Source of the DNA: Thermomonas sp.
GTDB lineage: Bacteria; Pseudomonadota; Gammaproteobacteria; Xanthomonadales; Xanthomonadaceae
DNA: 64,000 nt
Reading direction: 5' to 3'
Assembly (NCBI RefSeq): GCF_023953935.1
Contig: NZ_JAMLIW010000007.1
Span: forward strand, 82,627 to 146,626
How positions within the stretch are numbered: position 1 is the stretch's first letter; each line of letters opens with the position of its first letter. Below the pieces are notes generated by a model. That model was given only the letters and a program-made list of their open reading frames with translations. It ran no database searches and was not told where the DNA came from. The position numbers and the translations under genes were made by a program. Shown piece by piece: positions 55,933 to 64,000 of this stretch.

Positions 55933-58159
55933 CGTCGTCGTTCTTGCCGGCGCCGGACGCCAGTGGCATCAGGCTGTCGAGGGTGGCTTCCCATGCCGAT
56001 CTTGCCGGTGTGGCGTCCGCGCCCAGCAGCTGGGCATTGCCGGCCGCAAGCTTGCGCGCCAGTCCGACCAGGGTTTCTTCCTCCGCGCGCAGGCCGCGAC
56101 GGTTGACCAGCAGGGCCAGCCCCGAAGCTTCGCCCTTCCACGCCAGGCGGCGGCGCAGCGGATGCTCGGGATCGACGTTGAATTCGATCCAGGTGGGAAC
56201 GGGGGTGTTGCGCAGCTGTTCGTAGGCTTCCAGTTCGTCCGGGTGCTGGAGCTCGCGGGGATCCGTACCGGAGCACAGCGCGTCTTCGCCGAGGCGGGCG
56301 CGCGCGCCGAGCTTGTCCAGCAGCTGGTGACGCTCGGCGGCGGGCACGGTGCGCACATCGTTGAGCGCGCTGGCGATCGCAGCCGCATCTTCCCGGTGGT
56401 AGCCCACCTGTTCCAGCGCGTCGTGGATGCGTTCGAGACTGGCTTCCGGGAGCGTGCCGACGACATCCTCCGGCGCGGCGGCAACGATGTGTTGCGTGGT
56501 CTCCACCAGCTGCCGCCAGGCGTCGCTGTCATCGCCGCTGCGCAGGTAGGCCAGCGACAGCACGTCGACCCAGACGTGATGGACGAACACGTCGTGGAAC
56601 TGCGGCAGCGTTTGCCCATCCAGCAGCCGGGTGATTTCCTCGCCGGCGCGCATCCGCGCGATCGCGAGCCGCTCGCGCCCGCGGGCGGCTTCCACCTGCC
56701 GGCGTTCGGCCATCTCGGCCTTGCGCATCAGGGTTTGCAGGCCCGATTGCAGCGTGCGGTTGGCCTCGGCAAAGGCTTCCGGACCGCCGTTGCCGTCGCG
56801 CTGCACCGAATTGACGGCGCGTTGCAGCAGCCCCAGCCACTGCGGGTCGAGGTCGTCTTCACCCAACCAGCGCGCGCCGGCGAGCGAGACCGCGTCGATC
56901 AGCTCACGCGCCGGATGATCGTGGCGGGTGAAGAAATCACTGTCGCGCAGGGCGGACAGCACCATCGGCAGGAACAGTTTGTCGATCAGCGAATGGCCCG
57001 GGCTGGAGCGCCGCAGGGCGCGCTGGAGCTGGGCCAGGAACAGCGCCAGCAGGTCGAAGCTGTCTTCATCGGTTTCCGACAGCGCCATCCCGTGGCCGTG
57101 CTGCTGGCGGGCCTGGGCCAGCAGGATTTGGCGGTATTCCTGCACGCTTTCAGCGCGGGTGTTGTTGGCGCGCAGCCGCTGCAGCGCTTCCAGCAGCTCG
57201 TCGTGGGCGAGCGTTGGCGGCGTTTTCGCGCGCTCGCCGCCGCTGCCGCCGGCCGCCGCCGGGCGCAGCTTGGCGAGCACCGCGCGGCGGCGTTGCAGCA
57301 GCGACTGCAAGGTGGCGAAGCTGGCATCGATCGGTGCCCGCTGCGCCGCACGGATCCGCACGCTGGCCAGGGCTTCGGGCGTTTGCGGGCTGCCCGTGCC
57401 GGCGGAGTCCGGGTCAAAGCCGGCGTCCGCACCGTCGCCGGCGTACGACCCTGGCGCCCGCCGCACCGGCACGAAGCTCAGGTGCGGGAGGATGCCCAGC
57501 CGCGCCAGGCTGGCGTTGCAGGCGTCCAACAACGCCGGATAGGCATCGACCAGCGCCCGTTCGAACTGCTGGAACAATTGCAGTCGGGCCGGACGCGACA
57601 GCTCCAGCACGTCGGAAGCCTTGGCCAGGCCTGCGCACAGCACGTTCGGGCCCAGCGGCAGGGTTTCCGCTTCATACGCCGGCGCGCGCGTCAACACGCC
57701 GAAACGCTGGCCCAGCAGCTGCAGCGCCAGGCTGTTGCGCGCGCTGAGCCGGCTGGCGATGTTGTCGAGCAAGGTGCCGTCGTTGTCCAATTCATCGTCG
57801 ACCACCAGGCTCAGCGTCTGCGGCAGTGGATCGGCGGCAACGGTCAAGGCCGGCGTGGTGTTGCTGTCGGGGGACTTGAAGCTTTCCTCCACGTGCAGAA
57901 GGAAGCGCCGGATGAACAACGGGCTGCCGCTGCCGAGGTTGCGCAGCGAGTCGATGCGGATGGTTTCCAAAGCGGGATTGCCGACCGGCAAGGGTTCGGT
58001 CAGGGCCAGCTCGGTGGCTTCGACCATCCGCGGCAACCGGTGCTCGAATTCCGCGCGGACGTCGGCCAGCACGCGATCGAGCACGCGGCGCGCGCGCGGC
58101 GACACGCTGGCCGGATGCATCCCGCCTTCCCTGGTCCCGGATGTTGCTTCGGCCATCAA
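55922..58159 (-). CDS. DUF1631 protein (copy 2)
   Basis: 745 residues, same architecture as copy 1: N-terminal helical region with ARRVLDRVLADV, Ala/Gly-rich linker, conserved core HPARELIDAVSLAGARWLGEDD, a charged coiled segment (MRKAEMAERRQVEAARGRER) and C-terminal WIEFNVDPEHPLRRRLAW. Core identity with copy 1 shows an old tandem duplication of a PilZ-DUF1631 unit. First gene of the block; start ATG 58159 or the next Met at 58156. Function unknown. Confidence 0.85.
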   Translation of the reverse strand: MMAEATSGTREGGMHPASVSPRARRVLDRVLADVRAEFEHRLPRMVEATELALTEPLPVGNPALETIRIDSLRNLGSGSPLFIRRFLLHVEESFKSPDSNTTPALTVAADPLPQTLSLVVDDELDNDGTLLDNIASRLSARNSLALQLLGQRFGVLTRAPAYEAETLPLGPNVLCAGLAKASDVLELSRPARLQLFQQFERALVDAYPALLDACNASLARLGILPHLSFVPVRRAPGSYAGDGADAGFDPDSAGTGSPQTPEALASVRIRAAQRAPIDASFATLQSLLQRRRAVLAKLRPAAAGGSGGERAKTPPTLAHDELLEALQRLRANNTRAESVQEYRQILLAQARQQHGHGMALSETDEDSFDLLALFLAQLQRALRRSSPGHSLIDKLFLPMVLSALRDSDFFTRHDHPARELIDAVSLAGARWLGEDDLDPQWLGLLQRAVNSVQRDGNGGPEAFAEANRTLQSGLQTLMRKAEMAERRQVEAARGRERLAIARMRAGEEITRLLDGQTLPQFHDVFVHHVWVDVLSLAYLRSGDDSDAWRQLVETTQHIVAAAPEDVVGTLPEASLERIHDALEQVGYHREDAAAIASALNDVRTVPAAERHQLLDKLGARARLGEDALCSGTDPRELQHPDELEAYEQLRNTPVPTWIEFNVDPEHPLRRRLAWKGEASGLALLVNRRGLRAEEETLVGLARKLAAGNAQLLGADATPARSAWEATLDSLMPLASGAGKNDDDGH

Positions 58160-58286
58160 CGCCCCCCTGGCGCCCCGCCCATCAGCGGCATGTTAGCGCG
58201 AAACGGGCGGCCATCAAGCGCATTGGCGGCCACCGTGCAATCGGCTCCGGCGATTGATCGCGGCGATGCCGGCTGCCGGGACTGGC

Positions 58287-59447
58287 TCAGTCCAGGAACA
58301 GCGCGATCGCATCATTGGCAAAACGCAGGCCCAGCGGCGTTGGCCGCAGCCAGTCCGGATCATCGTCCAGCCAGCCGTTGGCGCGGGCGCGATCCAGCTG
58401 CCCGGCGATCGCCTGCCGCGACAGGCCGGTGCGGGCTTCGAACGTGGTCATCGGCACCCCGTCGTTCAGGCGCAGGGCATTGAGCATGAAGTCGAACGGC
58501 AGTCGCTTCGGATCGAGGGTTTCCTCGCCTTCGATGGCGTCAGCGGTCCCGGCGGCCGCCATGTAGGCATTGGGCAGCTTGGTCTTCCAGCGCCGCAGCA
58601 CGCGGTTTTCGGCCGGCAGGGTGAGCTTGCCGTGAGCGCCGGCGCCGATGCCCAGGTAGTCGCCGAAGGTCCAGTAGTTGAGGTTGTGCGCGCAGCGGTG
58701 GCCTGCGCGCGCCCAGGCGCTGACCTCGTACTGCGCGAAACCGGCCTGCGCCAGCCGGGCCAGGCAGGCTTCCTGCATGTCCCAGGCGCTGTCGATGTCG
58801 GGAATGCCCTTGGGCGGGCGGGCGCCGAAGGCGGTGCCGGCTTCGAGGGTGAGCTGGTAGTGGCTGAGGTGGGTCGGGTGCAGGGCGAGGGCCTGCTCGA
58901 CGTCGGCCACGGCGCCCGCCAGCGTCTGCTGCGGCAGCGCGTACATGAGGTCGAGGTTGATGTTGTCGTAGCCGGCATCCTGCGCCGCCTTGACCGCACG
59001 CTCGGCGTCGCCGCTGGAATGGATGCGCCCCAACCGCTGCAGGCTGGCGTCATCGAAACTCTGCACGCCGATGCTCAGTCGGTTGACCCCGGCCTTGCGG
59101 TAGCCCGGAAAGGGTCCGTGTTCCAGCGTGCCGGGATTGGCTTCGAGGGTGATCTCCGCGTTGGGCGCAAACCGCAGCCGTGCGCTGGCCTGCTGCAGGA
59201 AGCGGTCGATCGCCTCCGGCGGAAACAGCGAGGGCGTGCCGCCGCCGAAGAACACGCTGTGCACGATGCGGCCCCAGACCAGCGGCAAGTCGAATTCGAG
59301 ATCGGCGATCAGCGCGTCGACATAGGCCGTGAACGGCAGTGCGCCGCGTTGCTGGTGCGAATTGAAATCGCAGTACGGGCATTTGCGCGCGCACCAGGGA
59401 ATGTGGACATAGAGCGCGAGTGGAGGCGTCGTGAGCATCGATGGCAT
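58287..59447 (-). CDS. hemW: Radical SAM heme chaperone HemW
   Basis: Coproporphyrinogen dehydrogenase-like radical SAM protein now regarded as a heme chaperone for respiratory enzymes. 386 residues; iron-sulfur cysteines in CARKCPYC followed by FNSH, GGGTPSLF, and NLDLMYALPQQT. The extra Cys typical of true HemN is absent from the CxxxCxxC region, as in HemW. Start ATG 59447 (alternative 59438). Conserved neighbour of rdgB. Confidence 0.93.
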   Translation of the reverse strand: MPSMLTTPPLALYVHIPWCARKCPYCDFNSHQQRGALPFTAYVDALIADLEFDLPLVWGRIVHSVFFGGGTPSLFPPEAIDRFLQQASARLRFAPNAEITLEANPGTLEHGPFPGYRKAGVNRLSIGVQSFDDASLQRLGRIHSSGDAERAVKAAQDAGYDNINLDLMYALPQQTLAGAVADVEQALALHPTHLSHYQLTLEAGTAFGARPPKGIPDIDSAWDMQEACLARLAQAGFAQYEVSAWARAGHRCAHNLNYWTFGDYLGIGAGAHGKLTLPAENRVLRRWKTKLPNAYMAAAGTADAIEGEETLDPKRLPFDFMLNALRLNDGVPMTTFEARTGLSRQAIAGQLDRARANGWLDDDPDWLRPTPLGLRFANDAIALFLD

Positions 59448-59497
59448 TGTAGGGAGGCCGAGTGCCGCAGGTGGGTGATCACTCGGAAGCGAATCAC

Positions 59498-60100
59498 TCA
59501 GAAGTGCTCGGCTCCGGGGTTGCCCAGGTGCCTGCGCAACTGTGCCAGCGCCAGCCCGCGGTGACTGTCGCGGCGCTTGATCGCGGCCGCCAGCTCCGCC
59601 GCGCTGCAGCCATGCGCGGGTGAGAAGAACACCGGGTCGTAGCCGAAGCCGCCGGCGCCGGTGCGCTGGTGCAGGATGCGGCCCTCCCAAACGCCTTGGG
59701 CGATCAGCGGCAGCGGGTCGTCGGGCCTGCGCAGCAGCGCCAGCACGCAGACGAAGCGTGCCGTGCGTGCAGCGTCGGGCACCGCGTCCAGTTCGCGCAG
59801 CAGGCGATCGATGTTGGCCGCGCTGTCGCCGTGGCCGCCGGCGTAGCGCGCCGAATGCAGGCCGGGCGCGCCGCCCAGCGCGTCCACGCACAGCCCGGAA
59901 TCGTCGGCCAGCGCCGGCAGCCCGCTGGCGCGGGCGGCGTGGCGGGCCTTGATCAGGGCGTTTTCGACAAAGCTCAGCCCGGTTTCCTCGGCATCGGCAA
60001 TCCCGAATTCGGACTGCGCGTGCAGGGTGAACCCGTCGCCCAGCAGCTCGCGCAATTCGACCAGTTTCCCTTGATTGGAAGAGGCGAGGACCAGCTGCAT
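59498..60100 (-). CDS. rdgB: dITP/XTP pyrophosphatase (Ham1)
   Basis: Removes non-canonical purine nucleotides (ITP, XTP) from the pool. 200 residues beginning [18 protein letters not shown], with the catalytic/metal region [26 protein letters not shown] and GFGYDPVFF, which are the family signatures. 50 bp upstream of hemW; the pair follows rph as in many proteobacteria. Confidence 0.96.
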   Translation of the reverse strand: MQLVLASSNQGKLVELRELLGDGFTLHAQSEFGIADAEETGLSFVENALIKARHAARASGLPALADDSGLCVDALGGAPGLHSARYAGGHGDSAANIDRLLRELDAVPDAARTARFVCVLALLRRPDDPLPLIAQGVWEGRILHQRTGAGGFGYDPVFFSPAHGCSAAELAAAIKRRDSHRGLALAQLRRHLGNPGAEHF

Positions 60101-60155
60101 GAAGCGCCCATGTCATGTCGATTGCAGGAGCGTCGCGGGGACGCGATGGCGCTTG

Positions 60156-60189
60156 GCGACCCCCCGGTCGCGCCCTGTGGTGCGCCTAC
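60156..60189 (-). repeat. REP-like palindrome at the 3' end of rph
   Basis: On the minus strand GTAG (60189-60186) overlaps the rph TAG stop and is followed by short GC-rich arms including GCGACC-CCCC-GGTCGC (60156-60171 on the plus strand). The layout resembles the GTAG palindrome at 51117. It may end or stabilise the rph transcript. Confidence 0.4.
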
Positions 60190-60926
60190 AGGGCCAGCGC
60201 GGCCTGCTGCGCGGCGAACAACCGGGCACAGCCTTGCTCGGCCAGCACCAGCAGGGCATCGAGTTCGTCGCGGCGGAACGCGTGGCCTTCGGCGGTGCCC
60301 TGCAATTCGATGAAGCCGCCGCCGTCGTTCATCACCACGTTCATGTCGGTGTCGCAGGCGCTGTCCTCGGCATAATCGAGATCGAGCACCGGCACGCCGG
60401 CGTAGATGCCGACCGAAATCGCCGCGACCGCGCCGATGACCGGCGAGCGGCGCTGCGGTTTCGGACGGATGGCACCGGAAGCGATCAGGCCGTCGATCGC
60501 ATCCACCAGCGCCACATAGGCGCCGGTGATCGCCGCGGTGCGGGTGCCGCCGTCGGCCTGGAGCACGTCGCAGTCGAGAGTGATGGTGCGCTCGCCGAGC
60601 AGCTTGCGGTCGATGCAGGCGCGCAGCGAGCGCCCGATCAGGCGCTGGATTTCGAGCGTGCGCCCGCCCTGCTTGCCGCGCGCGGCCTCGCGGTCGCTGC
60701 GTGTATGGGTGGCGCGCGGCAGCATCCCGTATTCGGCCGTGACCCAGCCTTCCTCCTTGCCGCGCAGGAAAGCGGGGACCTTGTTGTCGACGCTGGCGGT
60801 GCACAGTACCCGGGTGTCGCCGAAGCTCACCAGCACCGAACCTTCGGCATGTCGGGTGTAGCCGCGGACGATCTCCACGGTGCGCAGCTCGCCGGGCTGG
60901 CGGCCGCTGGGACGAAGCGATGTCAT
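60186..60926 (-). CDS. rph: Ribonuclease PH
   Basis: Phosphorolytic 3'-5' exonuclease that trims tRNA precursors. 246 residues; begins [38 protein letters not shown]-like, with the phosphate site in [17 protein letters not shown] (Arg) and [16 protein letters not shown], and [11 protein letters not shown] 60926 starts at family homology; upstream extension overlaps the divergent yicC leader. Full length, not truncated as in some E. coli strains. Confidence 0.97.
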   Translation of the reverse strand: MTSLRPSGRQPGELRTVEIVRGYTRHAEGSVLVSFGDTRVLCTASVDNKVPAFLRGKEEGWVTAEYGMLPRATHTRSDREAARGKQGGRTLEIQRLIGRSLRACIDRKLLGERTITLDCDVLQADGGTRTAAITGAYVALVDAIDGLIASGAIRPKPQRRSPVIGAVAAISVGIYAGVPVLDLDYAEDSACDTDMNVVMNDGGGFIELQGTAEGHAFRRDELDALLVLAEQGCARLFAAQQAALAL

Positions 60927-60991
60927 CGCTGCAACCGGAAAACGACGGGGCACTAGACTACCATTCACGATTCCCGCAACCTGACCCACCC

Positions 60992-61852
60992 ATGTCGATT
61001 CGCAGCATGACCGCCAGTGCCACCGCCGAGCGCGCAACCGCGTGGGGCGCGCTCGGCTGCGAGCTGCGCGCGGTCAACCATCGATTTCTGGAACTGGGCG
61101 TGCGCCTGCCGGAAGAATTGCGCGGCTGCGAGGCGGCGCTGCGCGAGCGGGTGGCCGCGCGGGTGTCGCGCGGCAAGCTCGACCTCGTCCTGCGCCTGCG
61201 CGCGCCGGCCGGCACCGGCCTGGGGCTGGATGAGGCGGTGGTGGCGCGGCTGGGCGAACTGGCGCGCACGCTGGATGCGCATTTCCCGCAGCTGCACGTC
61301 GAGTTCACCGAGCTGTTGCAGTATCCGGGGGTCTTGCAGGTGGCCGGCGTCGATGTCGAGGCGCTGCAGGCCGAGGCGCTGGCAGTGCTGGAGGCGACCT
61401 TGGCCGCCTTCGTCGCGGCCCGAGAACGTGAGGGTGAAGCGCTGGCGGCGGCGATCCGCGAACGCGCCCGGCGCATCGCGACGATCGTGACCGATGTGCG
61501 CGGCCTGATCCCGGCGATCCGCGCCGGCCAGCGGCAGAAGCTGGAGGCCCGCCTGGCCGAACTGGGAACGGCGGTCGATCCCGGGCGGCTGGAGCAGGAA
61601 CTGGTGCTGTGGCTGCAAAAACTCGACGTCGATGAAGAACTCGACCGTCTGACCAGCCATCTGGACGAACTCCAGCGCGTGCTCACGCAGCCCGGCCCGG
61701 TCGGCCGCCGGCTGGATTTCCTGCTGCAGGAATTCAACCGCGAGGCCAACACCCTGGGCAGCAAGTCGGTTGACGCCCGCACCAGCACTGCCGCAGTGGA
61801 GTTGAAAGTGCTGATCGATCAGATCCGCGAGCAGATACAGAACATCGAGTGA
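60992..61852 (+). CDS. yicC: YicC-family endoribonuclease
   Basis: 286-residue protein beginning [13 protein letters not shown] with the conserved [11 protein letters not shown] and C-terminal [18 protein letters not shown] and [15 protein letters not shown], all near-invariant in the YicC/YloC family, described as an endoribonuclease. ATG 60992 is the family start. Divergent from rph with a 65-bp gap, and followed by gmk as in many proteobacteria, but here with a 183-bp gap taken up by repeats. Confidence 0.94.
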   Translation: MSIRSMTASATAERATAWGALGCELRAVNHRFLELGVRLPEELRGCEAALRERVAARVSRGKLDLVLRLRAPAGTGLGLDEAVVARLGELARTLDAHFPQLHVEFTELLQYPGVLQVAGVDVEALQAEALAVLEATLAAFVAAREREGEALAAAIRERARRIATIVTDVRGLIPAIRAGQRQKLEARLAELGTAVDPGRLEQELVLWLQKLDVDEELDRLTSHLDELQRVLTQPGPVGRRLDFLLQEFNREANTLGSKSVDARTSTAAVELKVLIDQIREQIQNIE

Positions 61853-61864
61853 TTGGAAAGAACC

Positions 61865-62035
61865 GTGATTGGTGATTCGTGATTCGTGATTGGATAGAGC
61901 AACAGCCCCGCAATGGCAGGTTTACGGCAGATAGAGTTCCCCGCCTTTGCCAATCACGAATCACCAATCACGAATCACCAATCACGAATCACGAATCACC
62001 AATCACCAATCACCAATCACCAATCACCAATCACC
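61865..62035. repeat. Heptamer repeat array ending at the gmk start codon
   Basis: Left arm: four units (GTGATTG, GTGATTC, GTGATTC, GTGATTG) at 61865-61892. Right arm: twelve units of CAATCAC or GAATCAC at 61951-62034, followed by one C and the gmk ATG. Units at 61979-62006 are the exact reverse complement of the left arm, giving a perfect 28-bp stem. Spacer 61893-61950 is non-repetitive. Because the unit is 7 bp it reads open in several frames and gives a false N-terminal extension (NHQSPIT repeats) to gmk. Confidence 0.95.
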
Positions 62036-62653
62036 ATGCAAGGCACCCTCTACATCATCGCGGCGCCCTCCGGTGCAGGAAAATCCAGCATCGTGCGGGC
62101 GCTGCTGGCTCGGGATGCCGGGCTTTCCCTGTCGGTGTCGTACACCTCGCGGGCGGCGCGGCCGGGCGAGGTGGATGGGCGGGATTACCACTTCATCAGC
62201 GCGGACGAATTCGAGGCGATGGTGGCGGCCGGGGATTTCTTCGAATACGCCCGCGTCCACGGCGACTGGAAGGGCACCGGCCGGCAGGCGGTCGAGCCGC
62301 TGCTGGCGGCCGGGCGCGACGTGCTGCTGGAGATCGACTGGCAGGGCGCGCGGCTGGTGCGGCAGAAAGTGCCGGAGGCGGTGGGCATCTTCATCCTGCC
62401 GCCGACCCGTGCCGCGCTGGAAGAGCGCATGCGCAAACGCGCCCAAGATTCCGAGGACGTCATCCGGCGCCGACTGGCCGGTGCGCGTGAAGAGATGCGC
62501 CATTACGACGAGTTCGACTACGTCGTCATCAATGACGTGTTCGAAACCGCGGTCAGCGAGATCTGCTGCATCCTCACCGCCAGCCGCCTGCGCCGGGCGG
62601 TCCAGGCCGCGCATCATGCCGCGCTGGTGGCGGCGCTGCTGGGCGAAGGCTGA
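62036..62653 (+). CDS. gmk: Guanylate kinase
   Basis: Phosphorylates GMP to GDP; essential for GTP, dGTP and (p)ppGpp supply. 205 residues with the P-loop APSGAGKSSIV at 10-20, SYTSRAARPGEVDGRDY (GMP binding) and the C-terminal EEMRHYDEFDYVVIND. ATG 62036 (MQGTLYIIAAPSG) is the family start; an in-frame Met at 61913 would translate the repeat array. No Shine-Dalgarno sequence is visible: the bases preceding the ATG are heptamer repeats. rpoZ and spoT, frequent downstream partners, are absent here. Confidence 0.97.
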   Translation: MQGTLYIIAAPSGAGKSSIVRALLARDAGLSLSVSYTSRAARPGEVDGRDYHFISADEFEAMVAAGDFFEYARVHGDWKGTGRQAVEPLLAAGRDVLLEIDWQGARLVRQKVPEAVGIFILPPTRAALEERMRKRAQDSEDVIRRRLAGAREEMRHYDEFDYVVINDVFETAVSEICCILTASRLRRAVQAAHHAALVAALLGEG

Positions 62654-62654
62654 A

Positions 62655-62676
62655 CGCTGCCGGCCGGCCGGCAGCG
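62655..62676. terminator. 22-bp perfect palindrome after gmk
   Basis: CGCTGCCGGCC-GGCCGGCAGCG, self-complementary without a spacer, begins two bases after the gmk stop. It can form a hairpin and likely ends gmk transcription, though no T-run follows. The rest of the gap 62677-62876 shows no gene or clear element. Confidence 0.45.
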
Positions 62677-62876
62677 GGCGGGGCCGGGCTTGCCTGGTGG
62701 CACCTGCGGCAGGCCGTCACGCAGGCGCCAAGCCACCCCGCGTTCATCCAGCCGGATTCAAAACCGGCCACACTCCCGGCGTGGGCGCGGCTTGCGGTCG
62801 CCCATGCGAGGCGACGTGTGCGCCCGAGCGGTGCCGGCCGGCCCGGTCGGGCGAGTGAATTTTCGGACACCGAGGC

Positions 62877-63188
62877 ATGCGAATGCGACGTTTCCTGCTG
62901 GCGTGCGGATGCCTGATCCTTTCGGGCTGCGCTTTCGTGACCTTGCGCCCGAGCGCGGCACGGGTGCAGGTGCTGGCCAGCGCGCCGTCCGGCTGTGAAA
63001 ACCGCGGCGAGGTGGTGGTGACCATGACCCACCGGGTCGGCTTCTACGAGCGCGACGCGCTGCGGCTGCGCGACGAACTGGAGATCCTGGCGCGCAACCA
63101 GGCCGTCGAGCTGGGCGCCAATCGGATCAGTCCGATACAGGCGCCAGACCACGGCCGTCAGCGCTGGGCGATGTGGCGCTGCCCCTGA
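62877..63188 (+). CDS. Small DUF4156-like lipoprotein
   Basis: 103 residues with a lipoprotein signal (ILSGC, Cys at about 18). The mature part contains RGEVVVTMTHRVGF and ARNQAVELGANRISPI, close to the DUF4156 pattern of small outer-membrane lipoproteins, whose role is unknown. The start is ATG 62877; the ATG at 62883 would also leave the lipobox intact. It is 111 bp upstream of oleA on the same strand. Confidence 0.75.
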   Translation: MRMRRFLLACGCLILSGCAFVTLRPSAARVQVLASAPSGCENRGEVVVTMTHRVGFYERDALRLRDELEILARNQAVELGANRISPIQAPDHGRQRWAMWRCP

Positions 63189-63299
63189 AGGCGAACGGGG
63201 CCCGCCGAACCGAAATTTCCATACGCCTGCGCATGGGGCGCGAATCGCGCTATCCTGCACGGTCCGGGGCGCCGTTTGCGCCAGTCTCGAGTCAAGATC

Positions 63300-64000
63300 A
63301 TGCTGTTTCAACGCGTTGCCATTGCCGGTCTGGCCCATATCGATGCGCCCCGACGCCTGACGTCCGAGGAAATCAATGCGCGGCTGAAGCCGACGCTGGA
63401 CCGGCTGGGCATCCGCACCGACGTGCTCGGCGACATCGCCGGCATCCACGCGCGCCGCCTGTGGGATGACAACGTGCAGGCCTCCGATGCCGCCACCCTG
63501 GCCGGCGTCAAGGCCCTGGCCGACGCCGGCATTGATCCGGACAAGATCGGCCTGCTGGTCAATACGTCGGTCAGCCGCGACTATCTGGAGCCGTCCACCG
63601 CCTCGATCGTCAGCGGCAACCTCGGCCTGCCCGAGACCTGCCAGAACTTCGACATCGCCAACGCCTGTCTGGCTTTCATCAACGGCATGGACATCGCCGG
63701 CCGGATGATCGAGCGCGGCGAGATCGAGTATGCGCTGGTGGTCGATGGTGAAACCGCCAACAAGGCTTACGAGAAAACCCTCGAGCGGATGACCCGCGCC
63801 GACGTCACCGAGGCCGACTTTCGCAATGAACTGGCCACCCTGACCCTGGGTTCCGGAGCCGCCGGAATGGTGCTGGCGCGTGCCGAACTGGCGCCCGGCG
63901 CGCCGCGCTACAAGGGTGGCGTCACCCGCGCCGCCACCCAGTGGAACAAGCTGTGCCGCGGCAACCTCGACGGCATGATCACCGACACCCGCACCCTGCT
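63300..64000 (+). CDS. oleA: OleA, thiolase-like acyl-CoA condensing enzyme (N-terminal part)
   Basis: Catalyses head-to-head Claisen condensation of two acyl-CoAs to a beta-keto acid, first step of long-chain olefin hydrocarbon synthesis. The visible 233 residues match Xanthomonas OleA almost throughout: FQRVAIAGLAHIDAP, INTSVSRDYLEPST-like NTSVSRDYLEPSTAS, the nucleophilic Cys in DIANACLAFINGMD and VVDGETANKAYEKTLERM. ATG 63300 is the family start. The 3' end, and any oleBCD genes, lie beyond the window. Confidence 0.93.
   Translation, partial: MLFQRVAIAGLAHIDAPRRLTSEEINARLKPTLDRLGIRTDVLGDIAGIHARRLWDDNVQASDAATLAGVKALADAGIDPDKIGLLVNTSVSRDYLEPSTASIVSGNLGLPETCQNFDIANACLAFINGMDIAGRMIERGEIEYALVVDGETANKAYEKTLERMTRADVTEADFRNELATLTLGSGAAGMVLARAELAPGAPRYKGGVTRAATQWNKLCRGNLDGMITDTRTL

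Noticed and set aside
61951-62035. CRISPR-like array
   Set aside because: Units are 7 bp, directly tandem, with no spacers and no cas genes.
61913-62653. gmk starting at the Met 41 codons upstream
   Set aside because: The added residues are a translation of the heptamer array (NHQSPIT repeats); family homology starts at 62036.
62677-62876. Possible tRNA or small RNA gene after gmk
   Set aside because: GGATTCAAAACC near 62754 looked like a T-loop, but no acceptor stem or anticodon arm could be built.

Overview
The window looks like one stretch of a GC-rich gammaproteobacterial chromosome, most likely Xanthomonadaceae/Lysobacteraceae. The evidence is gene content and order: tsaD divergent from rpsU; kdsD-kdsC-lptCAB-rpoN-hpf-hprK-rapZ; a ctaCD/ctaG/ctaE oxidase cluster; bifunctional PutA; and a 3'-terminal thiolase-like gene that closely resembles the OleA of Xanthomonas. 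It reads as core, densely packed, vertically inherited sequence. I saw no transposase, integrase, phage gene, CRISPR array, tRNA or rRNA.

Layout. 1-5.4 kb: gshA fragment and engB; cytochrome c4, two DsbA-like thiol oxidoreductases, an EEP-fold hydrolase and a TauE/SafE-type permease. 5.5-8.8 kb: soluble lytic transglycosylase and cca. 8.8-13 kb: a minus-strand chain of overlapping genes (tsaD, folB, SDR, QueD-like, MidA-like, VanZ-like). 13-17.4 kb: rpsU, yqeY, acetyltransferase, dnaG and a DUF4892/OmpA protein. 17.4-26.1 kb: aa3-type cytochrome c oxidase subunits, heme A synthesis and assembly factors. 26.3-31.5 kb: putA and a membrane GAF protein. 31.6-42.4 kb: FadL porin, rhomboid protease, Ctp/EnvC/GpmI, M28 peptidase, MAPEG, PH-domain protein, L,D-transpeptidase and macrodomain protein. 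42.5-51.1 kb: murA and ibaG/bolA divergent from the Kdo-Lpt-rpoN-hprK-rapZ operon. 51.1-58.2 kb: palindromic repeat region, pepQ and two tandem PilZ-DUF1631 pairs. 58.3-64 kb: hemW, rdgB, rph, yicC, gmk, a small lipoprotein and the start of oleA.

Functionally the window is dominated by cell envelope work (Kdo/LPS export, peptidoglycan synthesis and remodelling, outer-membrane proteins), aerobic respiration (oxidase biogenesis, c4, proline oxidation) and information processing (primase, S21, tRNA CCA addition, t6A synthesis, RNase PH, ribosome hibernation). Translational coupling is heavy: ATGA, GTGA or TGATG overlaps join most neighbouring genes in each operon.

The most unusual signals are non-coding. 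Arrays of a 7-bp unit (C/G)AATCAC run right up to the start codons of gmk and folB and can fold with upstream inverted copies; the same array supplies the stop codon of tsaD. Two long perfect inverted repeats (32 and 28 bp arms) fill the gap after rapZ, where PTS genes usually sit in relatives. The tandem PilZ-DUF1631 pairs are the best candidate for an under-described protein system.
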